Positions 9,215 through 20,533 are shown, counted from the stretch's first letter. The stretch is 64,000 bases of DNA from Yersinia mollaretii ATCC 43969 (GCF_013282725.1 NZ_CP054043.1:1426001-1490000), one strand, 5' to 3'. The notes: a model not told the origin generated them from the letters alone. Numbers and translations are program-made.

Positions 9215-9499
9215 CCATTCGGCTCACGGCAGAGGAAAATTAAAGAGCTATCTATCAGGCATTCTAACAGATGGTTGGAAAATTTCATTTGCTGATATTG
9301 GCATTTGATTTTATTTCATTGCAACTTAAATCAGTTCACAAATCTATCTTAAAGGAAATGAGCGTAACCTAAAGAGATTACTTTGTTAAGTTTGACAAAA
9401 ATCAGGATTTTTTCAGACGAATAAGGAATAAATGGTGTAGATAGCAGCATAATGGCACCGACGTATTCGAACGGCAGCGCCTATAAAGCAGAGTTAAAT

Positions 9500-11419
9500 T
9501 CAGACTGTTGGGCGGTAGTTACGCCAATACCCAATTAGCGTTTGGTAATTTTGTTTCACTTGAGCAATCAGCTCGGCATCATTCAACTCACCCTGTAGCC
9601 AGTGGCGCGATGCTAGCCCAAAAATGGTCCGGCCGACAGCAAATCCCTTAACCCAAGGTGCTTGTGCCGCTGCGGCAAAACCTGCTTTTAATATGGCTTC
9701 TGGGGAGTCTAGGCCAAGAATCAGCACACCACGGCAATACGGGTCTTGAGCTTCAATCAATTCGCCAACTTGTTGCCAGTTTTCGGCACTGAGTGGTGGT
9801 AGTTTCCACCAATCTGGCTGAATACCGAGTTGATAGAAATGCGCCATGATTTCAATATAATAGCGCTCATCCCTATCATCATTATCTTCGGGCAAGATCA
9901 CTTCTAATAGCAGCTCATGCCCTGATTTACAGCATCCACGATAGATATCAATAATCAGTTCATCTTGCTGCTGGCGTAGCTTTGTACTGTCTTTGGGATG
10001 ATAAAAAATCAGGCACTTCACAACATGTTCCAGTGGCCAATCGATAAGTTGCGAACCAATATTGCCATGTTCGAGCTGTAATGGTCTTGAACTGGGTAGC
10101 TCAATCGGCCGCCCTATCCACCATCCTTGGCCGGTGATGGTATTGAGTGCTTCTTGACCATAAGTGGTATCAGCTAGAATGCCGCTTTTATGCTCTAAGC
10201 CAGACTCCTGAACCGCCTGTTGCGCAGCCTGTAGCAGCAATGTCTTGAGTTTGGGGATTCGTTCTTCACCAACGCCAGCTTCGCGCGCCATATCAGCCAG
10301 TTGTTTACGATGATCAAAGGCGAAGACACAAAGCTCAGGCCATTGCTGTTTACGTGTCGTCACCCGATGTAAATGATTAAGACGGGTATCACGATCAGGG
10401 CGTGGAACAGAAGTTTCACGGCGAAGATAATCGTCTAATTCAATTTTAGTTGGCATCGCTGGCGCGCAACCATGACGCGAAACAACCAGAGCACCACTGG
10501 CATTAGCATAGCGGCAAGCCTGCTCCCAGCCTTCATCATTAAGGTATCCACGTAACAGGCCAGACATAAATGCATCGCCAGCGCCCAGAACATTGAGCAC
10601 CTCGACACGAACACCTGAATGCAGTTTTACGGCCGCCCAGTTTGCAGGGATTTCCCCTTCAAACACGGAACAGCCTTGTGCGCCGCGTTTGCAAACCAGT
10701 GTTGCTTGTGTGGCCTTGCGCACATTTTGCAGTGCTGTCAGGGTATCGGTGCTGCCCCCTGCAATGTGGAATTCTTCTTCCGTGCCGACAATTAAATTGA
10801 AATGATGCAGCACTTCCTGCAATTCCTGAGTCACTTTTTGCGACTCAATGAAACGTGTTTCACCATCCCCCAGTGATGTCAGACCCCATAATACGGGTCG
10901 ATAATCAATGTCCAATGCTGCTCGTAAATCATGCTTATGCGCATATTCCAATGCTTTTAGCACTGCTGCTCGCGTGTTTGGGTGCGAAAGATGTGTACCG
11001 GTAATTGCCAATGCCTTTGATGAAGCGATATAAGATTCGTCAATGTCTTCCGGAGTCAGGGCCATATCCGCGCAGTTCTCACGGTAAAAAATCAGCGGGA
11101 AAATCTCTTGATCTTTGATACCTAGAATGACCAACCCAGTCAGGCGTTGTTTATCAGTAATAAGAAAACGAGTATCGACCCCAACACGCTGTAATTCCTC
11201 GCGTAAAAAACGGCCCATATGTTCATCACCTACACGTGCCAGCATGCCTGACTTCAAGCCCTGAATCGCCGTACCATAAGCAACGTTACCTGATGATCCG
11301 CCTAAATATTTGGCAAATGTACTGGTATCTTCCAGACGAGCACCAATCTGTTGCCCATAAAAATCGACGGCAATACGCCCGATACATATGACATCCAGCA
11401 CTTTGTGTTGTGTACCCAT
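9500..11419 (-). CDS. iolC: 5-dehydro-2-deoxygluconokinase fused to DUF2090 (aldolase-like) domain
   Basis: 639 residues from ATG 11419, chosen because AAGGA lies 7 nt upstream (an upstream in-frame ATG at 11425 lacks spacing). Residues about 1-325 are a PfkB/ribokinase-fold kinase: VICIGRIAVDFYG at the start, GGSSGNVAYGTA, and the anion-hole/catalytic motif NVLGAGDAFMSGLLRG. It phosphorylates 5-dehydro-2-deoxygluconate. Residues about 340-639 form the DUF2090 domain (from ELCVFAFDHRKQL), related to class I aldolases such as LacD/IolJ, and are suspected to cleave the phosphorylated product to malonic semialdehyde and dihydroxyacetone phosphate. This two-domain form is common in Proteobacteria and explains why no separate iolJ is seen. 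Divergent from iolD. Confidence 0.9.
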   Translation of the reverse strand: MGTQHKVLDVICIGRIAVDFYGQQIGARLEDTSTFAKYLGGSSGNVAYGTAIQGLKSGMLARVGDEHMGRFLREELQRVGVDTRFLITDKQRLTGLVILGIKDQEIFPLIFYRENCADMALTPEDIDESYIASSKALAITGTHLSHPNTRAAVLKALEYAHKHDLRAALDIDYRPVLWGLTSLGDGETRFIESQKVTQELQEVLHHFNLIVGTEEEFHIAGGSTDTLTALQNVRKATQATLVCKRGAQGCSVFEGEIPANWAAVKLHSGVRVEVLNVLGAGDAFMSGLLRGYLNDEGWEQACRYANASGALVVSRHGCAPAMPTKIELDDYLRRETSVPRPDRDTRLNHLHRVTTRKQQWPELCVFAFDHRKQLADMAREAGVGEERIPKLKTLLLQAAQQAVQESGLEHKSGILADTTYGQEALNTITGQGWWIGRPIELPSSRPLQLEHGNIGSQLIDWPLEHVVKCLIFYHPKDSTKLRQQQDELIIDIYRGCCKSGHELLLEVILPEDNDDRDERYYIEIMAHFYQLGIQPDWWKLPPLSAENWQQVGELIEAQDPYCRGVLILGLDSPEAILKAGFAAAAQAPWVKGFAVGRTIFGLASRHWLQGELNDAELIAQVKQNYQTLIGYWRNYRPTV

Positions 11420-11976
11420 CCCCATTTCCTTCTGTATTAAACCCAGCCCCGACAATGACCGATGAAATGACTCTGCAATGGTTTTTCTAAAATCAGTATG
11501 AGGAATAAAAATTTCAAACTCAAGGTTAAATGAAATTTAAATCCCAGTTATGTGACTTGGATAAAAGCCTCATATAACCCAAGAATATGGGACTTGGGCC
11601 GAGTCATTGCGCAAGTTATTAATGGTTATTTTAGTGAGTAGAGTTAGCGATAGAATTGACATATAAATTAATAATATCAATGTAATATAAACTTATTTCG
11701 ATGGATCAAGATAAAGCTATAGTGTACGGATGTGAGAGGATCGGTTGTTTCATTGTTTACCTGATTATATGATCTTCCTCGCATAATGAAATGTTTCTTC
11801 TGTAATGTTATTTTATGAAAAAAATATTTGTTTATACTCCCTGTTATGTTTCAATTCACTGCCGCCAGCTTAGTGGAAGCCACCCGATCTGCTTCCTCTT
11901 TTGGCTACGTATCCTTAGGGGCTGGGGCGTATTTCAGTCACCAGGGTGTCGCGCAAACAGAGCAAAGGATGGATAA
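11420..11976. other. Divergent iolC / iolD promoter region
   Basis: 557 bp without a supported gene. It is AT-rich in its middle and holds the back-to-back promoters of iolC (left) and iolDG (right). A TTTCA...TGAAA pair lies at 11512-11535 near the iolC start. No confident CRP site or promoter hexamers could be assigned by eye. Confidence 0.5.
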
Positions 11977-13917
11977 ATGAATAAGATTCGGCTAACCACT
12001 GCACAGGCATTAGTCCGATTTTTGGACAATCAATACCTGCAAGTTGATGGTCAGGAAATCAAATTTATCAAAGGGATTTTTGCTATTTTTGGCCATGGTA
12101 ACGTACTGGGAATTGGGCAGGCACTGGAACAAAATTACGGTGGCTTAGTGGTTCATCAGGGGCGAAATGAGCAAGGAATGGCCCATGCTGCGATCGGTTT
12201 TGCCAAACAAAAATTACGTCAACAAATCTATGCCTGTACCTCATCTATCGGGCCAGGCAGTGCCAATATGATTACTGCCGCAGCAACGGCAACGGCTAAC
12301 CGCATCCCACTATTATTACTTCCTGGCGATGTATTTGCATCGCGTCAGCCTGACCCCGTGTTGCAACAAATTGAACAGTCTCATGATCTTAGTATCAGCA
12401 CTAATGATGCATTTAAGCCGGTCAGTAAATACTGGGATCGCATAACGCGGCCAGAACAGCTGATGAGCGCGTGTATTAATGCCATGCGGGTACTGACGGA
12501 TCCGGCTGAAACCGGTGCTGTGACACTTTGCCTGCCGCAAGATGTGCAAGCAGAAGCTTACGATTATCCAGACTATTTCTTCCAAAAACGTATCCATCGC
12601 CTTGACCGGCGTCCTGCCAGTGCTGCAATGCTAGCGGACGCCATTGCTTTGTTGACCTCAAAGCGTAAACCGATTCTGGTGTGCGGTGGTGGGGTGAAAT
12701 ATTCGCAAGCGGGTCCGGCGTTGCAACGATTTGCTGAATGTTTTGGTTTGCCATGGGTAGAAACGCAAGCCGGTAAAGGCTCTATCAGCTCCGAACATGA
12801 ATTGAATCTCGGTGGTATCGGTGAAACAGGCTGTTTGGCTGCGAATACATTGGCGAAACAGGCTGATTTGGTGATAGGTGTTGGCACGCGCTATTCCGAT
12901 TTCACGACATCATCAAAATGGTTATTCCAGAACCCCAGTGTTTCTTTCCTCAATATTAATGTTAGCGCTTTTGATGCTGGCAAACTGGATGGTTTGCAAT
13001 TGTTGGCTGATGCACGTGAAGCATTGTCAGCATTACACCAACAGCTTAATAGCACCCATTATCAAGCTGGCTGGGGGGGTGAAATTGCCCGGATGCGTAC
13101 TGAGCAATTAGTAGAAACGCAACGGGTTTATCAGGTGGAGTATCGTACTGAAGATTTCATTCCTGAAATCAATGACCATTTTGATCGTGAACAGGTTTTT
13201 GCTGAGTTTATCAAGAAAACCGGCTCATTCTTGACGCAGAGTCAGGTGCTGGGCGTACTGAATGATCAATTGCCTCAAGATGCTGTCATTGTCGCGGCAG
13301 CAGGGAGTTTACCCGGTGATTTGCAGCGGGTTTGGCGCACGAAAGGGAGTAATGGCTACCACGTTGAATATGGCTATTCCTGTATGGGTTATGAAGTCAG
13401 TGCTGCATTGGGGGTGAAACTGGCCGAACCGAATCGTGAAGTCTATTCGTTGGTCGGTGATGGCGCTTTCATGATGCTGCATTCCGAGCTAGTTACCTCT
13501 ATCCAAGAGCGTTGCAAAATTAACGTCGTATTGTTCGATAACATGACAAATGGCTGCATCAATAATCTCCAGATGGAGCATGGCATGGATAGTTATGCCA
13601 CCGAATTCCGTTTCCGTAATCAAGAGACCGGTCAACTGGACGGTGACTTTGTTCCGGTAGACTTTGCCATGCTGGCGGCGGCCTATGGATGTAAAACATA
13701 CTCTGTTTCCACCGAGCAGCAATTGGTGGATGCATTAGCCGACGCCCGTTTGCAGACAGTTTCTACTTTGATAGACGTAAAAGTACTACCAAAGACCATG
13801 GTACATAAGTACCTGAGTTGGTGGCGAGTAGGGGTTGCTCAGGTTTCTGAAAATGGAAGGACAGACACAGTCGTCCGTGTACTAGAACAAAATATTGCCA
13901 AAGCCCGCGACTATTAG
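11977..13917 (+). CDS. iolD: 3D-(3,5/4)-trihydroxycyclohexane-1,2-dione hydrolase (TPP enzyme)
   Basis: 646 residues, standard for IolD. It opens the ring of the diketo intermediate to give 5-deoxyglucuronate, the third step of the pathway. The N-terminal TPP-pyrimidine domain has [10 protein letters not shown] and the catalytic Glu region [15 protein letters not shown]. The C-terminal TPP-binding domain has [16 protein letters not shown] and [12 protein letters not shown]...NMTNGCINN (the GDG-x-NN motif). ATG 11977 follows AGGATGGATAA. iolG lies 111 bp downstream on the same strand. Confidence 0.94.
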   Translation: MNKIRLTTAQALVRFLDNQYLQVDGQEIKFIKGIFAIFGHGNVLGIGQALEQNYGGLVVHQGRNEQGMAHAAIGFAKQKLRQQIYACTSSIGPGSANMITAAATATANRIPLLLLPGDVFASRQPDPVLQQIEQSHDLSISTNDAFKPVSKYWDRITRPEQLMSACINAMRVLTDPAETGAVTLCLPQDVQAEAYDYPDYFFQKRIHRLDRRPASAAMLADAIALLTSKRKPILVCGGGVKYSQAGPALQRFAECFGLPWVETQAGKGSISSEHELNLGGIGETGCLAANTLAKQADLVIGVGTRYSDFTTSSKWLFQNPSVSFLNINVSAFDAGKLDGLQLLADAREALSALHQQLNSTHYQAGWGGEIARMRTEQLVETQRVYQVEYRTEDFIPEINDHFDREQVFAEFIKKTGSFLTQSQVLGVLNDQLPQDAVIVAAAGSLPGDLQRVWRTKGSNGYHVEYGYSCMGYEVSAALGVKLAEPNREVYSLVGDGAFMMLHSELVTSIQERCKINVVLFDNMTNGCINNLQMEHGMDSYATEFRFRNQETGQLDGDFVPVDFAMLAAAYGCKTYSVSTEQQLVDALADARLQTVSTLIDVKVLPKTMVHKYLSWWRVGVAQVSENGRTDTVVRVLEQNIAKARDY

Positions 13918-13962
13918 TGTTAGTGAAATGAGTTATGAAAGCTCAGCCCTAATCGCATTTGA

Positions 13963-15042
<1,080 letters not shown>

Positions 15043-15201
15043 CATTGATATCAGTTGTCTGTGCGTCAGTCCTGATGCCGTTATTCATCAGCATGTGGGA
15101 ATGACTTTTAAATAAAACCCTTTCTTGCATTAAAGGATGGCAATTAATCACTTTTTAATTGTATTCATCTGTATAAATTGGATGTATCACCGAGGTTTAT
15201 C

Positions 15202-16098
15202 ATGAATAAAGATCGTGTGAAGTTGGCAATCGCTCCTATTGGTTGGACGAATGACGATATGCCAGATTTAGGCAAAGAAAATACTTTCCAGCAATGTATT
15301 AGTGAGATGGCATTGGCCGGATTTACTGGCAGCGAAGTGGGCAGTAAATACCCACGAGATCCTAACGTATTGAAACCTATGCTTGAACTGCGTGGCATAC
15401 AGATTTGTAATGCCTGGTTTAGTACTTTCTTTGCAGATGATCAACGCGCCAAGACCATAGATGAATTCACCAATCATATGAATTTTCTCCATGCTATGGG
15501 GGCGAAAGTGATTGGCTGTTCGGAACAAAGCAAGAGCATTCAAGGAACGACAAAAGCGGTTTTTGAAGAGAAACCCTACTTTACTGATGTGGAGTGGCAA
15601 CGTGTAGCAGAGGGTTATAACGAGTTAGCCAAAATTGCTGCAACCAAAGGTATGCAAGTCTGTTTACACCATCATATGGGGACCGGTATTCAAACTAGTG
15701 AAGAAATAGATCGCTATATGAGTATGGTTAATGATGATGTTTATCTGCTATTTGATACGGGTCATGCCTATTATTCCGAAGGCAGTCAGAGGGCCATGTT
15801 AGCCATTTTAGAAAAATACTTGTCGCGTATTAATCATATTCATCTGAAAGACGTTCGTGATGAAGTAGTCACTGAAGTTAAAGCTAAAAAACTTAGCTTT
15901 TTGGATGGCGTTAAAAAGGGCACATTCACTGTACCCGGCGATGGCGTTATTGATTTTCGACCCGTGTTTAAATTGCTCGATGAAAAAGGCTATCAGGGTT
16001 GGATGGTAGTAGAAGCGGAACAAGACCCAGCAATTGCTAATCCATTTGCGTATGCAGTGAAAGCGCGGCGTTATATTAAAGATACCGCCGGTATTTAA
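15202..16098 (+). CDS. iolE: Inosose dehydratase
   Basis: 298 residues from ATG 15202, chosen because CCGAGG lies 7 nt upstream; an in-frame TTG at 15178 has no site. It is a TIM-barrel enzyme of the xylose-isomerase-like family. It dehydrates scyllo-inosose to the trihydroxycyclohexanedione used by IolD. The opening [18 protein letters not shown] is the typical IolE N-terminus; metal-binding candidates are in [17 protein letters not shown] and HIHLKDVR, and the end has [10 protein letters not shown]. It is the last iol gene on this strand. Confidence 0.94.
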   Translation: MNKDRVKLAIAPIGWTNDDMPDLGKENTFQQCISEMALAGFTGSEVGSKYPRDPNVLKPMLELRGIQICNAWFSTFFADDQRAKTIDEFTNHMNFLHAMGAKVIGCSEQSKSIQGTTKAVFEEKPYFTDVEWQRVAEGYNELAKIAATKGMQVCLHHHMGTGIQTSEEIDRYMSMVNDDVYLLFDTGHAYYSEGSQRAMLAILEKYLSRINHIHLKDVRDEVVTEVKAKKLSFLDGVKKGTFTVPGDGVIDFRPVFKLLDEKGYQGWMVVEAEQDPAIANPFAYAVKARRYIKDTAGI

Positions 16099-16100
16099 TC

Positions 16101-16140
16101 ATACCCGTCATCTTTCAAATTGCAGGTGTGTTGGCTGCAC
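16101..16140. repeat. Partial ERIC-type repeat
   Basis: The 40 bp after iolE start ATACCCGTCAT and run to GTGTTGGCTGCAC. They match the left end of the fuller ERIC copy at 60981-61090 with a few differences, so they look like a decayed or truncated ERIC end. Confidence 0.55.
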
Positions 16141-16187
16141 ATTTAAATATCTATCAGGGGATAGGTTTACGCACTATCCCTCGAGGG

Positions 16188-16688
16188 TTAACCTAGTATT
16201 TTGAGCCGCCCCATATGATGAGCATCGATAAACTGACCGTCGCGGAAAGCAAAGTGTGGGCTGGTGCCTTCGATTTCAAACCCAAACTTATGATAAAGCG
16301 CGATAGCCGCTGCGTTATCGATAAATACAGTCAGCTCAATACGTTGTATATTCAGCCAGTTATCACATAAATCGATCATGGCAGCCATCAGAGCACTGCC
16401 GACACCTTTTCCGCAAAAATTCGCATCAACAGCAATACCAAAGGTAGCGACATGGCGGCGGCGCGCCCGTGGATTTGCTTCAACAGTAAGCTGCCCGACA
16501 ATTGCCCCGTCAATGCATGCCACTAGATTATGTACTCCTGCTGGAATATCTTTAATTTTTTTAGCCCACATCTCTTGCGAAGGCAGGGGAAGCTGTAATG
16601 TGTCGCGGTACACCTGTGGATGAGAAAATAGCTGTTGTAAGGCTTGATAGTCGGTGGGTTCCACATGGCGTATCTGCACATTTTTCAT
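16188..16688 (-). CDS. yhhY: GNAT acetyltransferase YhhY/AaaT (L-amino acid N-acetyltransferase)
   Basis: 166 residues from ATG 16688, preferred over ATG 16694 because AAGGG then lies 7 nt upstream. It is clearly the orthologue of E. coli YhhY (AaaT), which N-acetylates amino acids such as Phe and Met. The GNAT acetyl-CoA-binding motif is FCGKGVGSALMAAMIDLC, and the C-terminal part IELTVFIDNAAAIALYHKFGFEIEG is the YhhY hallmark. As in E. coli it flanks ryhB, which supports orthology. Confidence 0.9.
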   Translation of the reverse strand: MKNVQIRHVEPTDYQALQQLFSHPQVYRDTLQLPLPSQEMWAKKIKDIPAGVHNLVACIDGAIVGQLTVEANPRARRRHVATFGIAVDANFCGKGVGSALMAAMIDLCDNWLNIQRIELTVFIDNAAAIALYHKFGFEIEGTSPHFAFRDGQFIDAHHMGRLKILG

Positions 16689-16796
16689 AAGCATACCCTT
16701 AATCTTAGTGTTTGAATAACCTGATAAAAAGTTGGTTTATTGACTCGATTCAATAAAATTGCAAGTGGCTAAAAAAAACACTTTACAAGTGAGAGT

Positions 16797-16815
16797 GATA
16801 ATGATTATCATTGTC
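16797..16815. promoter_or_regulatory. Fur box of ryhB
   Basis: GATAATGATTATCATTGTC matches the 19-bp Fur consensus at about 18 positions. It overlaps a likely promoter (TTTACA at 16782 and TATCAT at 16806, 18-bp spacer) for the RyhB RNA directly downstream. Iron-loaded Fur binding here would shut ryhB off. Confidence 0.9.
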
Positions 16816-16817
16816 GT

Positions 16818-16925
16818 GCTTTCAGATGAGGCCATCAGAGTTTAGGTGTTCGCATTACGAAGGCACGACATTGCTCACATTGCTTCCAGTGTTTACTTAG
16901 CCAGCCGGGTGCTGGCTTTTTTTTT
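16818..16925 (+). ncRNA. ryhB: RyhB small regulatory RNA
   Basis: The core GCACGACATTGCTCACATTG, followed by CTTCCAG and TTACTTAGCCAGCC, is nearly identical to E. coli RyhB from memory. It ends in the strong hairpin AGCCAGCCGGGTGCTGGCT with nine T's. RyhB base-pairs with mRNAs of iron-using proteins with Hfq and lowers their expression under iron starvation. The 5' end is placed about 7 nt after the putative -10 (16806-16811), so roughly 108 nt; the 5' end is approximate. Its position next to yhhY is the same as in E. coli; yhhX, which flanks it there, is absent here. In Yersinia this would be one of two RyhB copies (from general knowledge). Confidence 0.93.
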
Positions 16926-17150
16926 AGCTATTTTTAGCTATTTTTAGCTGTTTTCTCTGTGAATCATGAGTCTGCAAACTACCATACCCAACTTATCTCG
17001 ATGTTTCCTCTCTCTAATAGCTTCAAATTCAAATCATTTGTATTTCAACTGACTCATCGGTCGAATTTTTTGAACAGAGGAGTGAGTTTTTTGCGCTTTC
17101 ATATTCTCCAGCGACATCTAGACTAAAGAAAACGTTGAGGAGAACTGAAC

Positions 17151-17846
17151 ATGATTTTTTTACGCAAAGCAGAAGAACGTGGCCATGCTAATCACGGTTG
17201 GCTCGACAGCTGGCATACTTTCTCATTCGCCGACTATTACGATCCCGAATTTATGGGTTTTTCAGCGCTGCGGGTGATTAACGAAGATGTTATCGACGCA
17301 GGTCAGGGATTTGGTACTCATCCACATAAGGACATGGAAATCCTGACTTATGTGCTGTCCGGAACTGTCGAGCACCAAGATAGCATGGGTAACAAAGAGC
17401 AAATTCATGCTGGCGAGTTCCAGATTATGAGCGCCGGTACAGGTATCCGCCATTCAGAATATAATGGTCGGGATGATCAACCACTGCACCTATACCAAAT
17501 TTGGATTATTCCAAATAAAACAGGTTTAGCGCCGCGATATGAGCAGCAGATGTTCGACATCCCGCAGGGGCGGCAGCTGGTGCTGTCACCAGATGCCCGT
17601 GATGGCTCGCTGAAAGTGTTCCAAGACATGACGCTGTGGCGTTGGGCGCTGAAACGTGAAGAGCAATCAATTTACCAGATTCAAGCAGAGCGCCGCATCT
17701 GGATACAGGTAGTGCGCGGTAAAGTGTCCATTAACGGACACCCTGCGGGTACTAGCGATGCATTTGCTATTTGGGATGAAACCGCACTTTCTATTCATGC
17801 GGATGAAGATAGTGAAATATTGCTGTTTGATCTGCCGCCAGTTTAA
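17151..17846 (+). CDS. yhhW: Pirin-family protein (quercetin 2,3-dioxygenase)
   Basis: 231 residues, the size of E. coli YhhW, a bicupin pirin with quercetinase activity in vitro. The metal-binding N-terminal cupin is seen in GFGTHPHKDMEILTYVLSG (two His), with EHQDSMGN and a later His in IRHSEYN. The physiological role is uncertain. ATG 17151 follows GAGGAGAACTGAAC. It lies between ryhB and gntR, as in E. coli, and ends in its own terminator. Confidence 0.92.
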   Translation: MIFLRKAEERGHANHGWLDSWHTFSFADYYDPEFMGFSALRVINEDVIDAGQGFGTHPHKDMEILTYVLSGTVEHQDSMGNKEQIHAGEFQIMSAGTGIRHSEYNGRDDQPLHLYQIWIIPNKTGLAPRYEQQMFDIPQGRQLVLSPDARDGSLKVFQDMTLWRWALKREEQSIYQIQAERRIWIQVVRGKVSINGHPAGTSDAFAIWDETALSIHADEDSEILLFDLPPV

Positions 17847-17863
17847 ATATTACCGTTCTAACT

Positions 17864-17899
17864 AAAAGGGTATGCGCATCGCGTAGTACCCTTTTTTTT
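17864..17899 (+). terminator. Rho-independent terminator of yhhW
   Basis: AAAAGGGTA pairs with TACCCTTTT around a 14-nt loop and continues into a run of T's (17891-17899), 18 bp beyond the yhhW stop. Confidence 0.85.
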
Positions 17900-17941
17900 G
17901 CTAGAATGACATCCCGTTTACTCTGCCTCAGTTCATTGATA

Positions 17942-18937
17942 ATGAAGAAAAAAAGGCCAGTGCTACAAGATGTCGCTGATATGGTGGGGGTCACTAAAAT
18001 GACCGTCAGCCGCTATTTGCGTAATCCAGAACAAGTTTCCGCACTTTTGCAGAAAAAAATCGCGCTGGCACTAGACGAACTGGGCTATATCCCCAACCGC
18101 GCCCCCGATATCCTTTCAAACGCGACCAGCCATGCTATTGGTGTACTGCTACCGTCATTGACCAATCAGGTGTTCGCCGAGGTTTTGCGCGGCATTGAGA
18201 GTGTGACGGATGCGCATGGTTACCAAACTATGTTGGCGCATTATGGCTATCAGAAAGAGCGTGAGGAGCAGCGGCTGACCTCACTGCTCTCCTACAATAT
18301 TGATGGCCTGATTCTCTCCGAGCGCCACCATACTGCCCGCACATTGAAAATGATTGAGGTCGCAGGCATTCCTGTTATTGAGCTGATGGATTGTTCTTCG
18401 CCATGCATTGATTTAGCTGTGGGATTTAATAACTTTGAAGCCGCGAGGCAGATGACACAGCAAATTATCGCCAAAGGCCATCGATACGTGGTCTATTTTG
18501 GCGCGCGTCAGGATGAGCGAACGGTCATTAAGCAGCAAGGTTATGAGCAGGCAATGCGCGAGTCAGGTCTGGTGCCGATGAGTGTCATGACCAGCCGATC
18601 TTCATCTTATTCCGCAGGGGCAGAGCTATTGCTTGAGGCACAGGCCAGCTATCCGCAGATTGACAGTATATTTTGCACCAATGATGATCTGGCAATTGGT
18701 GCGGTATTTGAGTGCCAGCGTCAGGGGTTATCTATCCCGCATGATATGGCGATAGCCGGTTTCCATGGTCATGATATTGGTCAGTCGATGGTGCCGAAGC
18801 TAGCCAGTGTGCTGACCCCACGCGAGAGAATGGGGCAAATAGGTGCCGAGCGTTTGTTGGCACGGCTGCGCGGAGAGGTGGTCACACCCAAGATGGTTGA
18901 CGTAGGTTTTACCCTCCTCCCCGGCGGCAGTATTTAA
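17942..18937 (+). CDS. gntR: Gluconate operon repressor GntR (LacI family)
   Basis: 331 residues from ATG 17942, the exact length and start (MKKKRPVLQDVADMVGVTK) of E. coli GntR. The N-terminal LacI helix-turn-helix is VADMVGVTKMTVSRYLRNPEQV; the rest is a periplasmic-binding-like domain for gluconate. It represses gntT and gntK without gluconate. It faces gntT tail to tail with only 3 bp between stops. The operator is probably the palindrome at 20445-20472. Confidence 0.95.
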   Translation: MKKKRPVLQDVADMVGVTKMTVSRYLRNPEQVSALLQKKIALALDELGYIPNRAPDILSNATSHAIGVLLPSLTNQVFAEVLRGIESVTDAHGYQTMLAHYGYQKEREEQRLTSLLSYNIDGLILSERHHTARTLKMIEVAGIPVIELMDCSSPCIDLAVGFNNFEAARQMTQQIIAKGHRYVVYFGARQDERTVIKQQGYEQAMRESGLVPMSVMTSRSSSYSAGAELLLEAQASYPQIDSIFCTNDDLAIGAVFECQRQGLSIPHDMAIAGFHGHDIGQSMVPKLASVLTPRERMGQIGAERLLARLRGEVVTPKMVDVGFTLLPGGSI

Positions 18938-18940
18938 GCT

Positions 18941-20257
18941 TTAGATCACCATCGACAACAACAGACAGCCGACCAATCCGCAGACCGAAATAATAGTTTC
19001 CAGCACGGACCATGACTTAAAGGTTTCGACGATGGTCAGGTTGAAGTACTCCTTGAACAGCCAGAAGCCTGGATCGTTAACGTGAGAGAAAATCACGCTG
19101 CCGGAACCGACGGCAATCACCATCAGTTCAGGACTGGCACCGGTGGTGGCGATTAACGGAGCCACGATACCGCCTGCGGTAATAGCCGCCACTGTTGCTG
19201 AACCCAGCGCGATGCGCAGAACCGCAGCAATGGTCCATGCCATCAGGATTGGTGATAAACCGCTACTATTCATCATGCCGGCGATGTAATGATCAACGCC
19301 GCTGTCGACTAAAACCTGCTTGAAAGCCCCGCCACCACCGATCACCAGCAGCATCATGGCGATGATTTTGATGGAGTCGCTCACGGTATCCATCACTGAT
19401 TCCATTGAACGACCACGGTTTAAACCAAAAGTGAAAATTGCGATCAGCACCGCAATCAGTGTGGCGATAACTGGGTCACCGAAGAACTCTGCATAAGAGA
19501 GAATCGGATGGCCTTTCGGCAAAATCATCTCTGCCACTGCCCGCAGTGCCATCAAAATAACCGGAACCAGCGCCGTGCTGACACTCACACCAAAGCTTGG
19601 CATCTCTTCGTCGGTGAAAGTTTTCGGGTTATACAGCCCTTCAGGCACTGGCTTATCAATCCCTTTCAGGAAGCGGGCAAATACTGGGCCAGCCAGAATC
19701 ACCGTGGGGATTGCCAACAGTGTCCCGTACAGCAAGGTTTTCCCCATATCCGCGTGAAAAATGGTGGCAATGGCGGTAGGGCCGGGGTGCGGCGGCAAGA
19801 AACCGTGAGTCACCGACAGCGCGGCGGCCATTGGCACGCCGACATAAAGTAGCGGAATACGTGCTGAGGCTGCGATACTGAATACTAATGGTAGCAACAA
19901 CACGAAACCGACTTCATAGAACAGGGCAAAACCCACGGTGAAGCCAGTCAGTACCACGGCCCACTGGATATGTTGTTTACCGAATTTGTCGATCAGGGTG
20001 GTAGCAATGCGTTGAGCGCCGCCACAGTCGGCCAGTAATTTACCGAGCATGGCACCGAAGCCCATGATCAGGGCCAAGCTGCCCAGAGTTCCGCCCACCC
20101 CTGCTTTGATTGAACTGACGACTTTATCGACAGGCATCCCTTGCATGACACCGACCGCCAGCGCGACCAGTATCAGGGAGAGAAATCCGTTGAGCTTGAA
20201 ACGGATCATCAGTAACAGCAGCATGGCAACGCCAACCGCAACAATGACTAATGGCAT
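18941..20257 (-). CDS. gntT: High-affinity gluconate:H+ symporter
   Basis: 438 residues, same length as E. coli GntT and closer to it than to GntU by eye. It is an inner-membrane GntP-family permease with about 12-14 hydrophobic segments. Family stretches include ALIMGFGAMLGKLLADCGGAQ, LPPHPGPTAIA and SGSVIFSHVNDPGFWLFKEYF. It imports gluconate, which GntK then phosphorylates. It diverges from gntK across the GntR/CRP control region. Confidence 0.94.
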   Translation of the reverse strand: MPLVIVAVGVAMLLLLMIRFKLNGFLSLILVALAVGVMQGMPVDKVVSSIKAGVGGTLGSLALIMGFGAMLGKLLADCGGAQRIATTLIDKFGKQHIQWAVVLTGFTVGFALFYEVGFVLLLPLVFSIAASARIPLLYVGVPMAAALSVTHGFLPPHPGPTAIATIFHADMGKTLLYGTLLAIPTVILAGPVFARFLKGIDKPVPEGLYNPKTFTDEEMPSFGVSVSTALVPVILMALRAVAEMILPKGHPILSYAEFFGDPVIATLIAVLIAIFTFGLNRGRSMESVMDTVSDSIKIIAMMLLVIGGGGAFKQVLVDSGVDHYIAGMMNSSGLSPILMAWTIAAVLRIALGSATVAAITAGGIVAPLIATTGASPELMVIAVGSGSVIFSHVNDPGFWLFKEYFNLTIVETFKSWSVLETIISVCGLVGCLLLSMVI

Positions 20258-20420
20258 GGTGTTTCTCCGCTTACGTTAGATATGTATCTATTTTAGTTAT
20301 ATTTTTCAGCCATCTTCACCGGCAGTAGGGGAAGGAAGGTGACCCTTTTTTACTCGTTACACCTAGCCTTTTCGGCCTGTGTGATGGTGCGATTGAGTTG
20401 AGTAATGATGTTCTATCCTA

Positions 20421-20436
20421 TGTGATAAAAGTCACA
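20421..20436. promoter_or_regulatory. CRP-cAMP site
   Basis: TGTGATAAAAGTCACA is a perfect TGTGA-N6-TCACA dyad in the gntT-gntK gap, 9 bp from the GntR palindrome. It fits the known cAMP-CRP activation of gluconate genes. Confidence 0.85.
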
Positions 20437-20444
20437 TCTCCATT

Positions 20445-20472
20445 TGTTACCGGTATCATGATACCGGTAACA
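20445..20472. promoter_or_regulatory. GntR operator, 28-bp perfect palindrome
   Basis: TGTTACCGGTATCA is followed directly by its exact reverse complement. Each half resembles the GntR-type operator (TGTTAC near GGTAAC). It lies 61 bp upstream of the gntK start and 187 bp from the gntT start, so it can control both. Confidence 0.8.
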
Positions 20473-20533
20473 TGGTAAAATACGGAACCATAGAGCGCGG
20501 TAAAATTCCCATTCTGAGATAGAGATCAACATT

